In this document: positions 15,363 to 22,599 of the stretch, piece by piece
Numbering within the stretch: position 1 is the stretch's first letter
Layout: every line of letters begins with the position of its first letter
Source of the DNA: a virus
Direction: 5' to 3' (one strand)
IMG/VR virus record: IMGVR_UViG_3300020147_000001
Span: 1-64,000 of that record
Length of the DNA: 64,000 bases
The notes under the pieces: generated by a model
Told to the model about the DNA's origin: nothing
Database searches by the model: none
Seen by the model: only the letters and a program-made list of their open reading frames with translations
Made by a program: the position numbers and the translations under genes

Positions 15363-15509
15363 GCCTGGACACGTAACATTTCATCCCCAACGATGCAAGG
15401 GGGCCCTTGGCGTTTTCGGAGTGAATGTGCGCCGTGTCGGATATCGATATTTGAAATAAAATAACGATCGAACGTTGACACGATCGATATTTGACGCCAT
15501 GTTTCGTTC
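15363..15509. promoter_or_regulatory. Divergent operator region
   Basis: Two direct copies of ATCGATATTTGA at 15443-15454 and 15483-15494, exactly 40 bp apart. The first is part of GATATCGATATTT, which also occurs at 2399-2412. A TTGACA at 15475-15480 may be a rightward -35 box. Arrangement fits a repressor (15051 gene) controlling both directions. Confidence 0.55.
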
Positions 15510-15830
15510 ATGACCGGGACGAAAACTGATCTTCAGACGAAGTGGAGCGAGACGCGGCGCGTTGTGGGCACGCTCTTGATGAAGCGGTCCAACACGCTGC
15601 GCCCCATGTTGGCGCTGGGGCGCCACAACCGCGCGGCTGTGGCGCAGCGCGGGATACAGCCGATCTACGCGCATCCTTTGGAGCGCTCGCAGTTCGAGGC
15701 ATCGATGCGAGCGGTCGCGTTTTTCGATGCGCTCGAGGCGCTTCGGCACGCGGCTGTGGCTTTGGGCGAGTCGATCGATACCGTCGAGGTGTTGGTCAAC
15801 GAGGAGGACGATGTTGACCAGAACGCCTGA
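15510..15830 (+). CDS. Hypothetical protein
   Basis: 106 aa, helical, first gene of the recombination operon. Basic middle and a C-terminal acidic end (VLVNEEDDVDQNA). Not recognised. Confidence 0.55.
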   Translation: MTGTKTDLQTKWSETRRVVGTLLMKRSNTLRPMLALGRHNRAAVAQRGIQPIYAHPLERSQFEASMRAVAFFDALEALRHAAVALGESIDTVEVLVNEEDDVDQNA

Positions 15831-16119
15831 TGACGACGTGTCCGACTTCTACGCCGGCTTTGAAGGCTGGCTGAAATGGGCGGGCATTGAGCAACTCGAA
15901 AAGGCCTACGAGGCCATCGGCGTTGCCATCGCGATGGCTACCGACGAGGCCAAGCGCGCTGCCAAGGCGAAGGAGCTCGAGGCCAAACAAGGCGAGGCGC
16001 TCATGAAGCGGCTCGGCATCAGCCAGCCCACCAAAGCGCGCAAAACGCGCAAGGATAAGGGCCTCAAACGCGTCGTGATTCCTGTTCCAGAACCCCTACC
16101 CGACCAGGTGACCGAATGA
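15811..16119 (+). CDS. Hypothetical protein preceding Bet
   Basis: 102 aa from the ATG at 15811, which follows GAGGAGGACG. N-terminal acidic helix, central Lys/Ala helix, basic tail (KARKTRKDKGLKRVV). Its stop overlaps the Bet start by four bases, so it is translationally coupled; perhaps a recombination accessory. Confidence 0.6.
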   Translation: MLTRTPDDDVSDFYAGFEGWLKWAGIEQLEKAYEAIGVAIAMATDEAKRAAKAKELEAKQGEALMKRLGISQPTKARKTRKDKGLKRVVIPVPEPLPDQVTE

Positions 16120-17378
16120 CCGCCCTCGCCCGCACCGAAGCCGCCGCAGTCGTTGTGCACCAGCCCACCCACGCCGAGACGTGGAACAACGAGCGGCGCT
16201 CCATGATCCGCCGCGTGTATGCGCCCAAGGCGACCGACGATGAGTTTCGCGCGTTTGAAGCGGCGTGCGCGCGCACCAACCTCTCGCCCGAGACGCGTCA
16301 GATCTTCGCGATCGCGCGTTGGGACAGCATGAAGGGCGCCGAGGTCACCTCGATCCAAGTCAGCATCGACGGCCTTCGCCTGATCGCTGAGCGTACCGGA
16401 CGCTACGCCGGCCAAACACCGACGCAATGGTGCGGCAAGGATGGCAAGTGGGTGGATATCTGGCTCGAAGACGCGCCGCCGTTCGCGGCACGCGTAGGCG
16501 TGCTCAAGGTTGGCTTCGCCGAGCCGCTCTATCGTGTCGCGAAATACAGCGCGTTCGTGCAGCTCAAGCAAAACAAGCAGCCGACAGCCATGTGGTTCAA
16601 GATGGCCGACCACATGCTCGCGAAGTGCGCCGAAGCGCTCGCGCTGCGCGCGGCCTTCCCACAAGAGTGCTCCGGCCTCTTCACGATCGAGGAGATGGGC
16701 CAGGCCGAGAACGACCGCCAGCCGCCGCCGCCGCAAGTTCAGGCAACCGTGGTCGAACCGGAAGTCAAACAGCTCGCCCAGAGCAACCAGCCCCCCGACA
16801 TGCTCGCGCCGCAGCACGAAAAGCCTGCGCCGGCGATCTTCTCGAAGAAGCACCCGCGCTACCGCGAGGATGAGCGCGGCAAGCCCTGCGCGCTCGTCTC
16901 CGAGCTCAGCGACGAGGAGCTCTACAAGTGGGGCCGCGGGCTCAGCATCATGCTCGAGGGCTACACGGCCAAGGGCGACGAGAAGAACGTTGCTATCTAC
17001 ACCCGCGAACTCGGGTGGGTGAAGGACTACGCCGCCACGCGCGGCATCACCGATTTTTCCGAGAGGAAAGAGGATCGCAACGCGCAGCTGCAGGCAGCGA
17101 TCGGCCCGAAGCCTGAACCGAAGCCTGAGCCCGAGAACGTCGGCAAGTACGAGTACAGCGACGAGATGTACCTGTGCGTAGATCCGAAGACCAATGCAGA
17201 CGATCTCGATATCCGCACGTGGACCAACATCGAGAGCCTCGTGGAGTATGAGATCTGGCTGCAGAAGTTCTTCATCGAGCCCACGCAAACCACGCGGATT
17301 GCGCTTGTGCAGGCGCGCACCAAGCAGCTCGTCGACGAAGAAGCGAAGCTCGCCGAGCAAGCGCTCAGCGTGCAGTAA
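16116..17378 (+). CDS. bet: Bet/RecT-family single-strand annealing protein
   Basis: 420 aa. The N-terminal ~200 residues are the phage recombination protein Bet core: TNLSPETRQIFAIARWD, TSIQVSIDGLRLIAERTGRY, WCGKDGKW, PTAMWFKMADHMLAKCAEAL and RAAFPQECSGLFTIEEM. The protein anneals complementary single strands during phage recombination and repair. The C-terminal ~200 residues are Pro-rich linkers plus an acidic domain that I do not recognise and that lengthens the protein beyond a typical Bet (about 260-300). An SSB gene lies downstream; no exonuclease partner was recognised. Confidence 0.85.
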   Translation: MTALARTEAAAVVVHQPTHAETWNNERRSMIRRVYAPKATDDEFRAFEAACARTNLSPETRQIFAIARWDSMKGAEVTSIQVSIDGLRLIAERTGRYAGQTPTQWCGKDGKWVDIWLEDAPPFAARVGVLKVGFAEPLYRVAKYSAFVQLKQNKQPTAMWFKMADHMLAKCAEALALRAAFPQECSGLFTIEEMGQAENDRQPPPPQVQATVVEPEVKQLAQSNQPPDMLAPQHEKPAPAIFSKKHPRYREDERGKPCALVSELSDEELYKWGRGLSIMLEGYTAKGDEKNVAIYTRELGWVKDYAATRGITDFSERKEDRNAQLQAAIGPKPEPKPEPENVGKYEYSDEMYLCVDPKTNADDLDIRTWTNIESLVEYEIWLQKFFIEPTQTTRIALVQARTKQLVDEEAKLAEQALSVQ

Positions 17379-17384
17379 CCACCT

Positions 17385-17460
17385 ACGTCAGTAGCTCAGT
17401 TGGTAGAGCACCGGATTCCAAATCCGGCGGCCGGCGGTTCGAGTCCGCCCTGACGTGCCA
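17385..17460 (+). tRNA. tRNA-Trp (CCA)
   Basis: Canonical cloverleaf: acceptor ACGTCAG / CTGACGT, D stem GCTC/GAGC, anticodon loop TTCCAAA, T loop TTCGAGT, G73 and an encoded CCA. It sits between bet and the Gp157-like gene. Its normal order and encoded CCA contrast with the permuted tRNAs at 62 kb. Confidence 0.95.
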
Positions 17461-17498
17461 CCCGTTGTGAAACCCCTACCACAAAGGACACGCTAGAC

Positions 17499-18125
17499 AT
17501 GACCACGCAAGCCATGAACAACGCTCCCGCTCCTGCCCCCGCACTGAAGCCCAAGCGCACGCTCGCTGCGATCATCGACGACTACATCAACGAGCTGAAC
17601 GCGAGTGAGGGCGAGGTGACGCTCGAGCTCGACGAGCTCGACGGCGAGATCGACGAAAAGGCCCTCGCCTACCAGTACGCCGCCAAGAAGATCAAGGCGG
17701 CGATCAAGGGCCAGGAAGCCCAGGCCGACTACTTCAAGAAGCAGGCGAAGAAGCACGCCGACCGCGCCGATTCCCTCAACAGGGGCTACGAGCGCATGCG
17801 GGAGCGCCTCGCCGAGGGCATGCGGGTCTCGCGCAAGACGGAGATCCCCACCGTGGTTGGCAAGATCTACTTCCAGGACTTCCCGACTGTGCGGCTCCCG
17901 CCCGACTGGGCCAGAGAGGCTTACGAAGCCCGCGACGACTACCAGCGCTATGTAAACAAGAAGGTTGTGTTCGAGCCCAAGAAGACCGTCATGCTCGACG
18001 ACTTCAAAAAGCACCTCGCCGACTTCAGGACAGCGCTGCCCGAGGACCAGGCGTGGGCCGCGGCCATCGAGCAAATGCCAGAAGGCTTCAGCGTCGATCG
18101 AAACACCAAGCTCTGCGGACTCTGA
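17499..18125 (+). CDS. Siphovirus Gp157-like protein
   Basis: 208 aa after an AAAGGACACGCTAGAC motif. Pattern of an acidic N-terminal helix, long central coiled coil (KIKAAIKGQEAQADYFKKQA, then repeated Arg/Lys), and a beta C-terminus matches the Gp157 family, which usually accompanies phage recombination or SSB genes and whose role is unclear. Confidence 0.65.
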   Translation: MTTQAMNNAPAPAPALKPKRTLAAIIDDYINELNASEGEVTLELDELDGEIDEKALAYQYAAKKIKAAIKGQEAQADYFKKQAKKHADRADSLNRGYERMRERLAEGMRVSRKTEIPTVVGKIYFQDFPTVRLPPDWAREAYEARDDYQRYVNKKVVFEPKKTVMLDDFKKHLADFRTALPEDQAWAAAIEQMPEGFSVDRNTKLCGL

Positions 18126-18314
18126 GTGCTTGTGCGCGTCGTCGCACCCTACTTCGTAGCCGGTTTTGTGATCGAGGCCGGCTACGTCGTAGAGGCCGCG
18201 CCCATCATTCGCTACATGCAGTGGCGGAAGTGGACGGCTGAGCGCGCTCGCGCGTACATTGCGAAGCGCGGCTGGCGCGCAACGATCGTGAAAGGACACG
18301 CCCCATGTCCGTAG
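18126..18314 (+). CDS. Hypothetical protein
   Basis: 62 aa from a GTG abutting the previous TGA. Hydrophobic first half (VAPYFVAGFVIEAGYVV), then WRKWTAERARAYIAKRGWR, a helix seen in small phage proteins near recombination genes. Confidence 0.55.
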   Translation: MLVRVVAPYFVAGFVIEAGYVVEAAPIIRYMQWRKWTAERARAYIAKRGWRATIVKGHAPCP

Positions 18315-18457
18315 ACAAAAACGACTTCGACGAGCAGCTCGAACTCGCTGCGATTCGCGAAATGCGCAAGCACGACGACCACGGGCCGATCCAAGAGATC
18401 GTGCTGGGCGTTCTGCTGCTGGTGATATCGATATGTGTCGCCGTGATGTCGAGCTAA
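18305..18457 (+). CDS. Tail-anchored membrane protein, 50 aa
   Basis: ATG at 18305 follows AAAGGACACGCCCC. Charged N-terminus (DDFDEQLELA-type acidic helix) and one C-terminal membrane span (IVLGVLLLVISICVAVM). Confidence 0.6.
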   Translation: MSVDKNDFDEQLELAAIREMRKHDDHGPIQEIVLGVLLLVISICVAVMSS

Positions 18458-18482
18458 CACCCACGCTTGGAGACAGACCTGC

Positions 18483-19211
18483 ATGGAAAAGAAAAACGGG
18501 ATCGCAACGCTTGGAGAGCTGCACAACAACCGCGACAAGGTGTCTGGGCTCGTCGACCTGCACACGACCAGGTCACAGCTCGAACGCTGGAAGCAGCAGG
18601 CGTCCGACGAGAAGAACGCCAAGGCTGAGCTTGGAGAGGTCCTCGGCAAGATCAACCGCATGGTGGGCGGCAACGGCTGGAAGGACCCCAACGAGGTCAT
18701 CGCCGCGGTTGCGGAGAGGCTCAAGAGCGCACCGGAGATGGAGACGCGAGTCATCATGGCTGGGCGCGTGGAGCAGGAGCTGAAGGCCAACCTGGAGCTC
18801 GAACGCAAGCGCCTGACAGACGCGCAGGAACAAGCGCGCACTGCGCTCACTAAGCTCCATGCGGAGCAGATCGACCACAACAAGCTCAAGGAGCGGTTCC
18901 AGGCGCAGCAGGAAGAGCTCAACCGCATGGGCTCCATGCAAGTCGCTGCGCCCAAGGACATGACCGACGAAGAGCGCGAGGCGCTCCTGAACGTGATCCA
19001 GATGAATCGCGAGGATCACGAAAAGACGCTGCGCGAGACGATGCAAGCTGCGGCCAACGCAGCTGACGAAGTGCGCAAGGCCGAGCTGCCGATGATGGCC
19101 GGCAGTCGCTCGATCAACTACTTCAACCGCGGTCTGCTGCTTGGCGCTGCCGCAGTTGAAACTGCGGTCGCCCGCGTAATCCAAGGGATCAAGCCCTCGG
19201 AGCCGGGATGA
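18483..19211 (+). CDS. Coiled-coil protein
   Basis: 242 aa, Lys/Glu/Gln-rich, long central coiled coil (about residues 85-150) with a small C-terminal domain (AGSRSINYFNRGLLLGAAAVE). Stop overlaps the next ATG. Possibly a recombination-complex scaffold; no family named. Confidence 0.6.
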   Translation: MEKKNGIATLGELHNNRDKVSGLVDLHTTRSQLERWKQQASDEKNAKAELGEVLGKINRMVGGNGWKDPNEVIAAVAERLKSAPEMETRVIMAGRVEQELKANLELERKRLTDAQEQARTALTKLHAEQIDHNKLKERFQAQQEELNRMGSMQVAAPKDMTDEEREALLNVIQMNREDHEKTLRETMQAAANAADEVRKAELPMMAGSRSINYFNRGLLLGAAAVETAVARVIQGIKPSEPG

Positions 19212-19489
19212 CGCCGTCGCACGAATTGCCGTACGCACCTAACCTCCGGATGCGTCACTCACGCTGCGGAACCTGCGGGCACTTCTACGCGTCCGAGCTA
19301 CCGGAGGCAGGGCTAGACTTATGGTGTCCACGATGTGCTTACAAGGCAGTCGAGGAGCTGACCCAGAAGCTGGCGGCGGCGGGCGATGCGCTGCGTGTGG
19401 CGGAGCAGCGCATCAAGCAACCGGCTGCGCCTGGAGTAAAGCGACGCTCGTCTGCGGGCCGTGCGCGCGCTCGTTCTGGGCGTGGGTGA
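19208..19489 (+). CDS. Zinc-ribbon protein
   Basis: 93 aa. CGTCGHFYASE near residue 20 and CPRC near 40 form a ribbon; a helical and Arg-rich tail follows. Overlapped at its 3' half by another frame (19321-19560) that is also protein-like. Confidence 0.55.
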   Translation: MTPSHELPYAPNLRMRHSRCGTCGHFYASELPEAGLDLWCPRCAYKAVEELTQKLAAAGDALRVAEQRIKQPAAPGVKRRSSAGRARARSGRG

Positions 19490-19560
19490 GAAACCATACT
19501 CGGGCGCGCAAGGGCCGCCCGAGTTTCTACGATGCAGCCCTGAAGAAAGATGGTGACTAA
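19321..19560 (+). CDS. Second zinc-ribbon frame, overlapping
   Basis: Open frame ending in CAACGGAAHQATGC ... CGPCARSFWAWV ... RPSFYDAALKKDGD, a plausible CxxC...CxxC ribbon. It runs right up to the SSB start (TAATGG) but overlaps the 19208 gene by about 170 bases and its start is uncertain; an internal start or ribosomal frameshift are alternatives. Confidence 0.4.
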   Translation: MVSTMCLQGSRGADPEAGGGGRCAACGGAAHQATGCAWSKATLVCGPCARSFWAWVRNHTRARKGRPSFYDAALKKDGD

Positions 19561-19997
19561 TGGCTGAGGGACTCAATCGCGTCATATTGATCGGCAACCT
19601 CGGGCAAGACCCTGAGCTCCGGTTCACACAGAGCAACCAGGGCGTGCTGTCGATCCGCATGGCGACGACCGAAAGCTACTTCGACAAGGAGTCGAAGGAG
19701 AAAAAGGAGACCACCGAGTGGCATTCGGTGATCGTGTGGGGAAAGCGCGGTGAAGCGCTGAACAAGATCCTGTCGAAAGGCAGCCGCGTTGCGATCGAGG
19801 GCAAGCTCAAGACGCGCAGCTGGGACGACAAGAACGGCGGAGGCAAACGCTACGCCACAGAGATCGTCGCGCAGAACGTCATCCTGCTTGGCGGTCGCGG
19901 CGAAGGTCGCAGCGCTGGGAGTGAAGAACCCGCGGGCGGATCCCCGCATGACGGGTACGCCGGCGACGCGCCGGTCGACGACGACATTCCGTTTTGA
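19560..19997 (+). CDS. ssb: Single-stranded DNA-binding protein
   Basis: 145 aa. OB-fold of the bacterial SSB type: NRVILIGNLGQDPELRFT at the start, TTEWHSVIVWGKRGEALNKI in the middle, ATEIVAQNVILLGGR at the end of the domain, then a Gly-rich linker and the acidic tip DDDIPF that contacts partner proteins. Coats ssDNA in replication and Bet-mediated annealing. Confidence 0.95.
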   Translation: MAEGLNRVILIGNLGQDPELRFTQSNQGVLSIRMATTESYFDKESKEKKETTEWHSVIVWGKRGEALNKILSKGSRVAIEGKLKTRSWDDKNGGGKRYATEIVAQNVILLGGRGEGRSAGSEEPAGGSPHDGYAGDAPVDDDIPF

Positions 19998-20006
19998 GAA
20001 AGCGAT

Positions 20007-20034
20007 TTGACTTTCTCGAACACGACCCTATCTT
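20007..20034 (+). promoter_or_regulatory. Promoter for terD
   Basis: TTGACT (20007-20012), 16-bp spacer, TATCTT (20029-20034), immediately downstream of the SSB stop and 44 bp before the TerD ATG. Suggests TerD is expressed independently. Confidence 0.45.
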
Positions 20035-20078
20035 AGCTTCGCTTTTGGACACGCAACCTACTACCGGGATTGAAACAC

Positions 20079-20648
20079 ATGACTGATTTTCAGATTGTCG
20101 AAAAGGGCGAGACGCTCGAGATCAAAAACAAGCAGGGCAAGTCGATCGCTGAGGTGTACATCGGCGCTGGGTGGGACTTCACCGGCCAACCTGTGGATCT
20201 GGATCTCGTGGCCGCTTGTCTCGACAAGCACGGTAAGCTCACCAAGCAGACGCGCTTGGTGTACTTCGGCGACCGCAATGAGCCAGGCATCCAGCTGTCG
20301 GAAGACAACCGCTCCGGAAAGGGCGATGGAGACGACGAAAGCCTCGTGCTCAAGCTTGCTGATGTCGAAGCTGACGTGCACACGATTGCCTTTGGCATCG
20401 TGGCCTACGCTGGCGCCGATCTCTCCAGCGCGGCGAACGTTCACTTCCGCGTAGTGGAAGGCCTCCGGGAGAGCGGCGATCAGCTGCTCGACGTGCCCGT
20501 GACCAAGGCGACTGCCGGCCAAACCGTGCTGCACGCCGGCAACCTGGTTCGCGGCGAGAACGGCTGGAGCGTTGAAAACGTCAGCCGTTTTGAGGCGGCT
20601 GGCAACGGCAGCGACGCCATCAACGGCTTCGCGAAGCTCTTCCGCTAA
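20079..20648 (+). CDS. terD: TerD-family Ca2+-binding stress protein
   Basis: 189 aa from the ATG at 20079. Carries the TerD core: VYIGAGWDF near residue 27, LVYFGD near 65, and the calcium-binding SEDNRSGKGDGDDE segment about 79-92, followed by FGIVAYAGA. TerD proteins bind calcium and act with TerC at the membrane in tellurite, phage and stress resistance. It has its own promoter and a strong terminator, then TerC follows. Unusual for a phage. Confidence 0.85.
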   Translation: MTDFQIVEKGETLEIKNKQGKSIAEVYIGAGWDFTGQPVDLDLVAACLDKHGKLTKQTRLVYFGDRNEPGIQLSEDNRSGKGDGDDESLVLKLADVEADVHTIAFGIVAYAGADLSSAANVHFRVVEGLRESGDQLLDVPVTKATAGQTVLHAGNLVRGENGWSVENVSRFEAAGNGSDAINGFAKLFR

Positions 20649-20672
20649 ACCAACAGATCACACGTAAGAACA

Positions 20673-20711
20673 GGCCCCGGTGTTGGGAACGCAGCACCGG
20701 GGCCGCTTTTT
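20673..20711 (+). terminator. Rho-independent terminator after terD
   Basis: Perfect 10-bp stem GGCCCCGGTG (20673-20682) / CACCGGGGCC (20695-20704) followed by GC and TTTTT. Ends the ssb-terD transcript, leaving terC downstream of it. Confidence 0.8.
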
Positions 20712-20740
20712 GTCCGGCACCTCTACCCCAAGGACCGCCA

Positions 20741-21292
20741 ATGTTTGAACTACTGCAACTGATCTGGATCGTGCTCGTGGACGCGGCTCTAAGTCTCGAC
20801 AACGCCCTATTGATCTCCACCGTCGCGAACGACGTGAAGGAAGAAGACCGCGACAAGGTGAAGCTGTACGGCATCGCCGGCGCTGTGATCGCGCGGCTCG
20901 TGCTCGCATTCTTCGCTGGGTTTCTGCTCAAGTTCACGGCGTTCACGCTCGTCGGCGGCGCCTATCTCGTGTGGGTCGCCTGGAACATGTGGCGCAAGCA
21001 CGACAGAAAGCAGGAGCTCGGCGGCGCCGGGTTCTTCGGCCCGATCGCGCAAGTGATCATCGCCGATGTGATGATGAGCGGAGACAACGTGCTCGCGATC
21101 GCGCACACCGCGCGCGGCAACGGCTGGCTCATGGTGTTTGGGATCGTGCTGTCGATCGCGCTGATGTTCGTCGCGACGAAGTGGATCAGCCTCGCGCTCG
21201 AGAAGTGGCCGCGACTCTTCTACGGCGCATGCGGCATCGTCGCCGCGACCGGCCTGCACATGGTCTGGGCTGGCGCGTTCACGCGCGTCTAA
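20741..21292 (+). CDS. terC: TerC/YjbE-family membrane protein
   Basis: 183 aa with five to six membrane spans. It has the duplicated TerC motif with membrane-buried acids: LVDAALSLDNALLIS near residue 12 and IADVMMSGDNVLAIAH near 107. TerC-type proteins are thought to move or handle metal ions at the inner membrane and to cooperate with TerD. It sits after the terD terminator and converges with the leftward lysis/tail operon. Confidence 0.85.
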   Translation: MFELLQLIWIVLVDAALSLDNALLISTVANDVKEEDRDKVKLYGIAGAVIARLVLAFFAGFLLKFTAFTLVGGAYLVWVAWNMWRKHDRKQELGGAGFFGPIAQVIIADVMMSGDNVLAIAHTARGNGWLMVFGIVLSIALMFVATKWISLALEKWPRLFYGACGIVAATGLHMVWAGAFTRV

Positions 21293-21534
21293 CCAAGCGT
21301 GATGCCGCTCAGCTGGATCGCTTCGAGCAGCACACGCGCAGACACTTCGGCGCTGCCCGTCGAGGTTCGCCAGAGCGCGACCTGCTCCGCAGACCACGTC
21401 AGGTGGCTGTGGAGCAGCAGCGCGCAGCGCAGCAGGTTGCGGTGACGCACTGCCCGCGGACCGCGCGGATCAACATACGTGATCGCGTCGCCAGTCCAAT
21501 CGCCGGGGTCAAGCGATCGTACATCTGACTCCAT
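21289..21534 (-). CDS. Hypothetical protein, end of late operon
   Basis: 81 aa, mixed, with a helical centre (RHRNLLRCALLLHSHL). Last gene of the leftward late operon; overlaps the terC end by four bases. Function unknown. Confidence 0.55.
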   Translation of the reverse strand: MESDVRSLDPGDWTGDAITYVDPRGPRAVRHRNLLRCALLLHSHLTWSAEQVALWRTSTGSAEVSARVLLEAIQLSGITLG

Positions 21535-21555
21535 GGCCCCACCCTAGCACAGGGC

Positions 21556-21873
21556 TCAGACGCCGCCAGGGAGCTTGTGACGCTGTAACGGCTTGTTATC
21601 GACAGGGGTATCCCTGACGTGGGTCACCGCCATCAGCTGTGCTTGGGCGCGTCCTGTTTTGGGCACGGGGAGCAGCGCTGCCTTGGTCTCGGTGGCATTG
21701 CGCGCGCCTTCGAGTGCGGCGCCGCGCACAGCGACGCCGATCCAGTGACGGAGCTCGTCCATCACCTCCGGCGTCATCCGTGCGCGCGCGTTCTCGGCAA
21801 AGAGCGTGGCCGCGTGCACGGTGAGGCTGTCTGCAATGCCTTGCAGCCGCTCGCTCAGCTCTTCGCTGCTCAT
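21556..21873 (-). CDS. Hypothetical protein
   Basis: 105 aa, helical, soluble. It starts at an ATG overlapping the upstream stop, inside the presumed lysis group, with no motif recognised. Confidence 0.55.
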   Translation of the reverse strand: MSSEELSERLQGIADSLTVHAATLFAENARARMTPEVMDELRHWIGVAVRGAALEGARNATETKAALLPVPKTGRAQAQLMAVTHVRDTPVDNKPLQRHKLPGGV

Positions 21874-22151
21874 CTACGCCTCCGTCTTACTGTTACGGCT
21901 CCGACATGATCCTCGACTCGGTTGAGCCGGAGCTCGATCTCGTGCAGGCGTTCAACCTCGTGGGGATCGCCGCGCTCGAGCGTGTTGATGCGGTCGCGCA
22001 GCGCGGACACTTCGTCCGAGAGTCGTACGAGGTGCGTAAGCTGATTGGCTTGCCGCTCCTCAATGACGACGAACCGTGTCCACACCGCCGCCGCAGCCCC
22101 GAGCACAGCCAGCCCAACCGAGGCGTACTGAGCCAAGGGGCTGTCGGCCAT
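21870..22151 (-). CDS. Membrane-anchored coiled coil, spanin-like
   Basis: 93 aa. One N-terminal span (YASVGLAVLGAAAAVWTRFVV) followed by a coiled coil (LVRLSDEVSALRDRINTLER) and a basic tip: the topology of an i-spanin. It lies next to a holin-like gene, which supports a lysis role, but no outer-membrane lipoprotein partner was found. Confidence 0.5.
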   Translation of the reverse strand: MADSPLAQYASVGLAVLGAAAAVWTRFVVIEERQANQLTHLVRLSDEVSALRDRINTLERGDPHEVERLHEIELRLNRVEDHVGAVTVRRRRR

Positions 22152-22158
22152 GGTTCAC

Positions 22159-22431
22159 CTACTTCGCTACCGGACCCTCCGACTTGGGCTCAGCCGCAGC
22201 CTTCAGCTGCGCTCCGACCACATCCTTGATGCTGAAGTCACCAAAGAGTGCGCCGGTGCGGGCGTAGCCGATCGCCAGCGTACCCACGGCCAAAAGCACC
22301 TTGGACACCATCGGCGACAAGATACCCAGCGCGGGGATTCCAGCCAGGGTTAGGGCATCGTCAAACTCGCTCACCGCGATCAGCGTGGCGCCGATCGCAT
22401 AGAACGCAGCGCGCAAAGCCTCGGGAGACAT
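22159..22431 (-). CDS. Holin-like membrane protein
   Basis: 90 aa, with two to three hydrophobic segments (about 7-25 and 29-60) and a Lys-rich tail. Size and topology fit a phage holin, and the neighbours fit lysis, but the endolysin itself is 10 kb away. Confidence 0.5.
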   Translation of the reverse strand: MSPEALRAAFYAIGATLIAVSEFDDALTLAGIPALGILSPMVSKVLLAVGTLAIGYARTGALFGDFSIKDVVGAQLKAAAEPKSEGPVAK

Positions 22432-22599
22432 CGTCCTACTGCTACTACTTCTACTGCCGGAGCTTGCGAGGTTGCCGAAACCGCTCGGGCACCCTCGCCG
22501 CTCTTGGCGGCAATGAAGATATTATGCCGCAGCTCAGAGCGGCACGCTAGAGCGACAAACGGATCGCTCGGTGTGACACCTACAGCTGACAATCCAAGA
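22432..22599. other. Gap between holin-like gene and tail fibre
   Basis: Short region; one minus-strand frame is open but lacks a convincing start. No strong hairpin seen. Confidence 0.35.

Noticed and set aside
15906-17360. 484-aa minus-strand frame opposite bet
   Set aside because: Shadow of the conserved Bet coding sequence.
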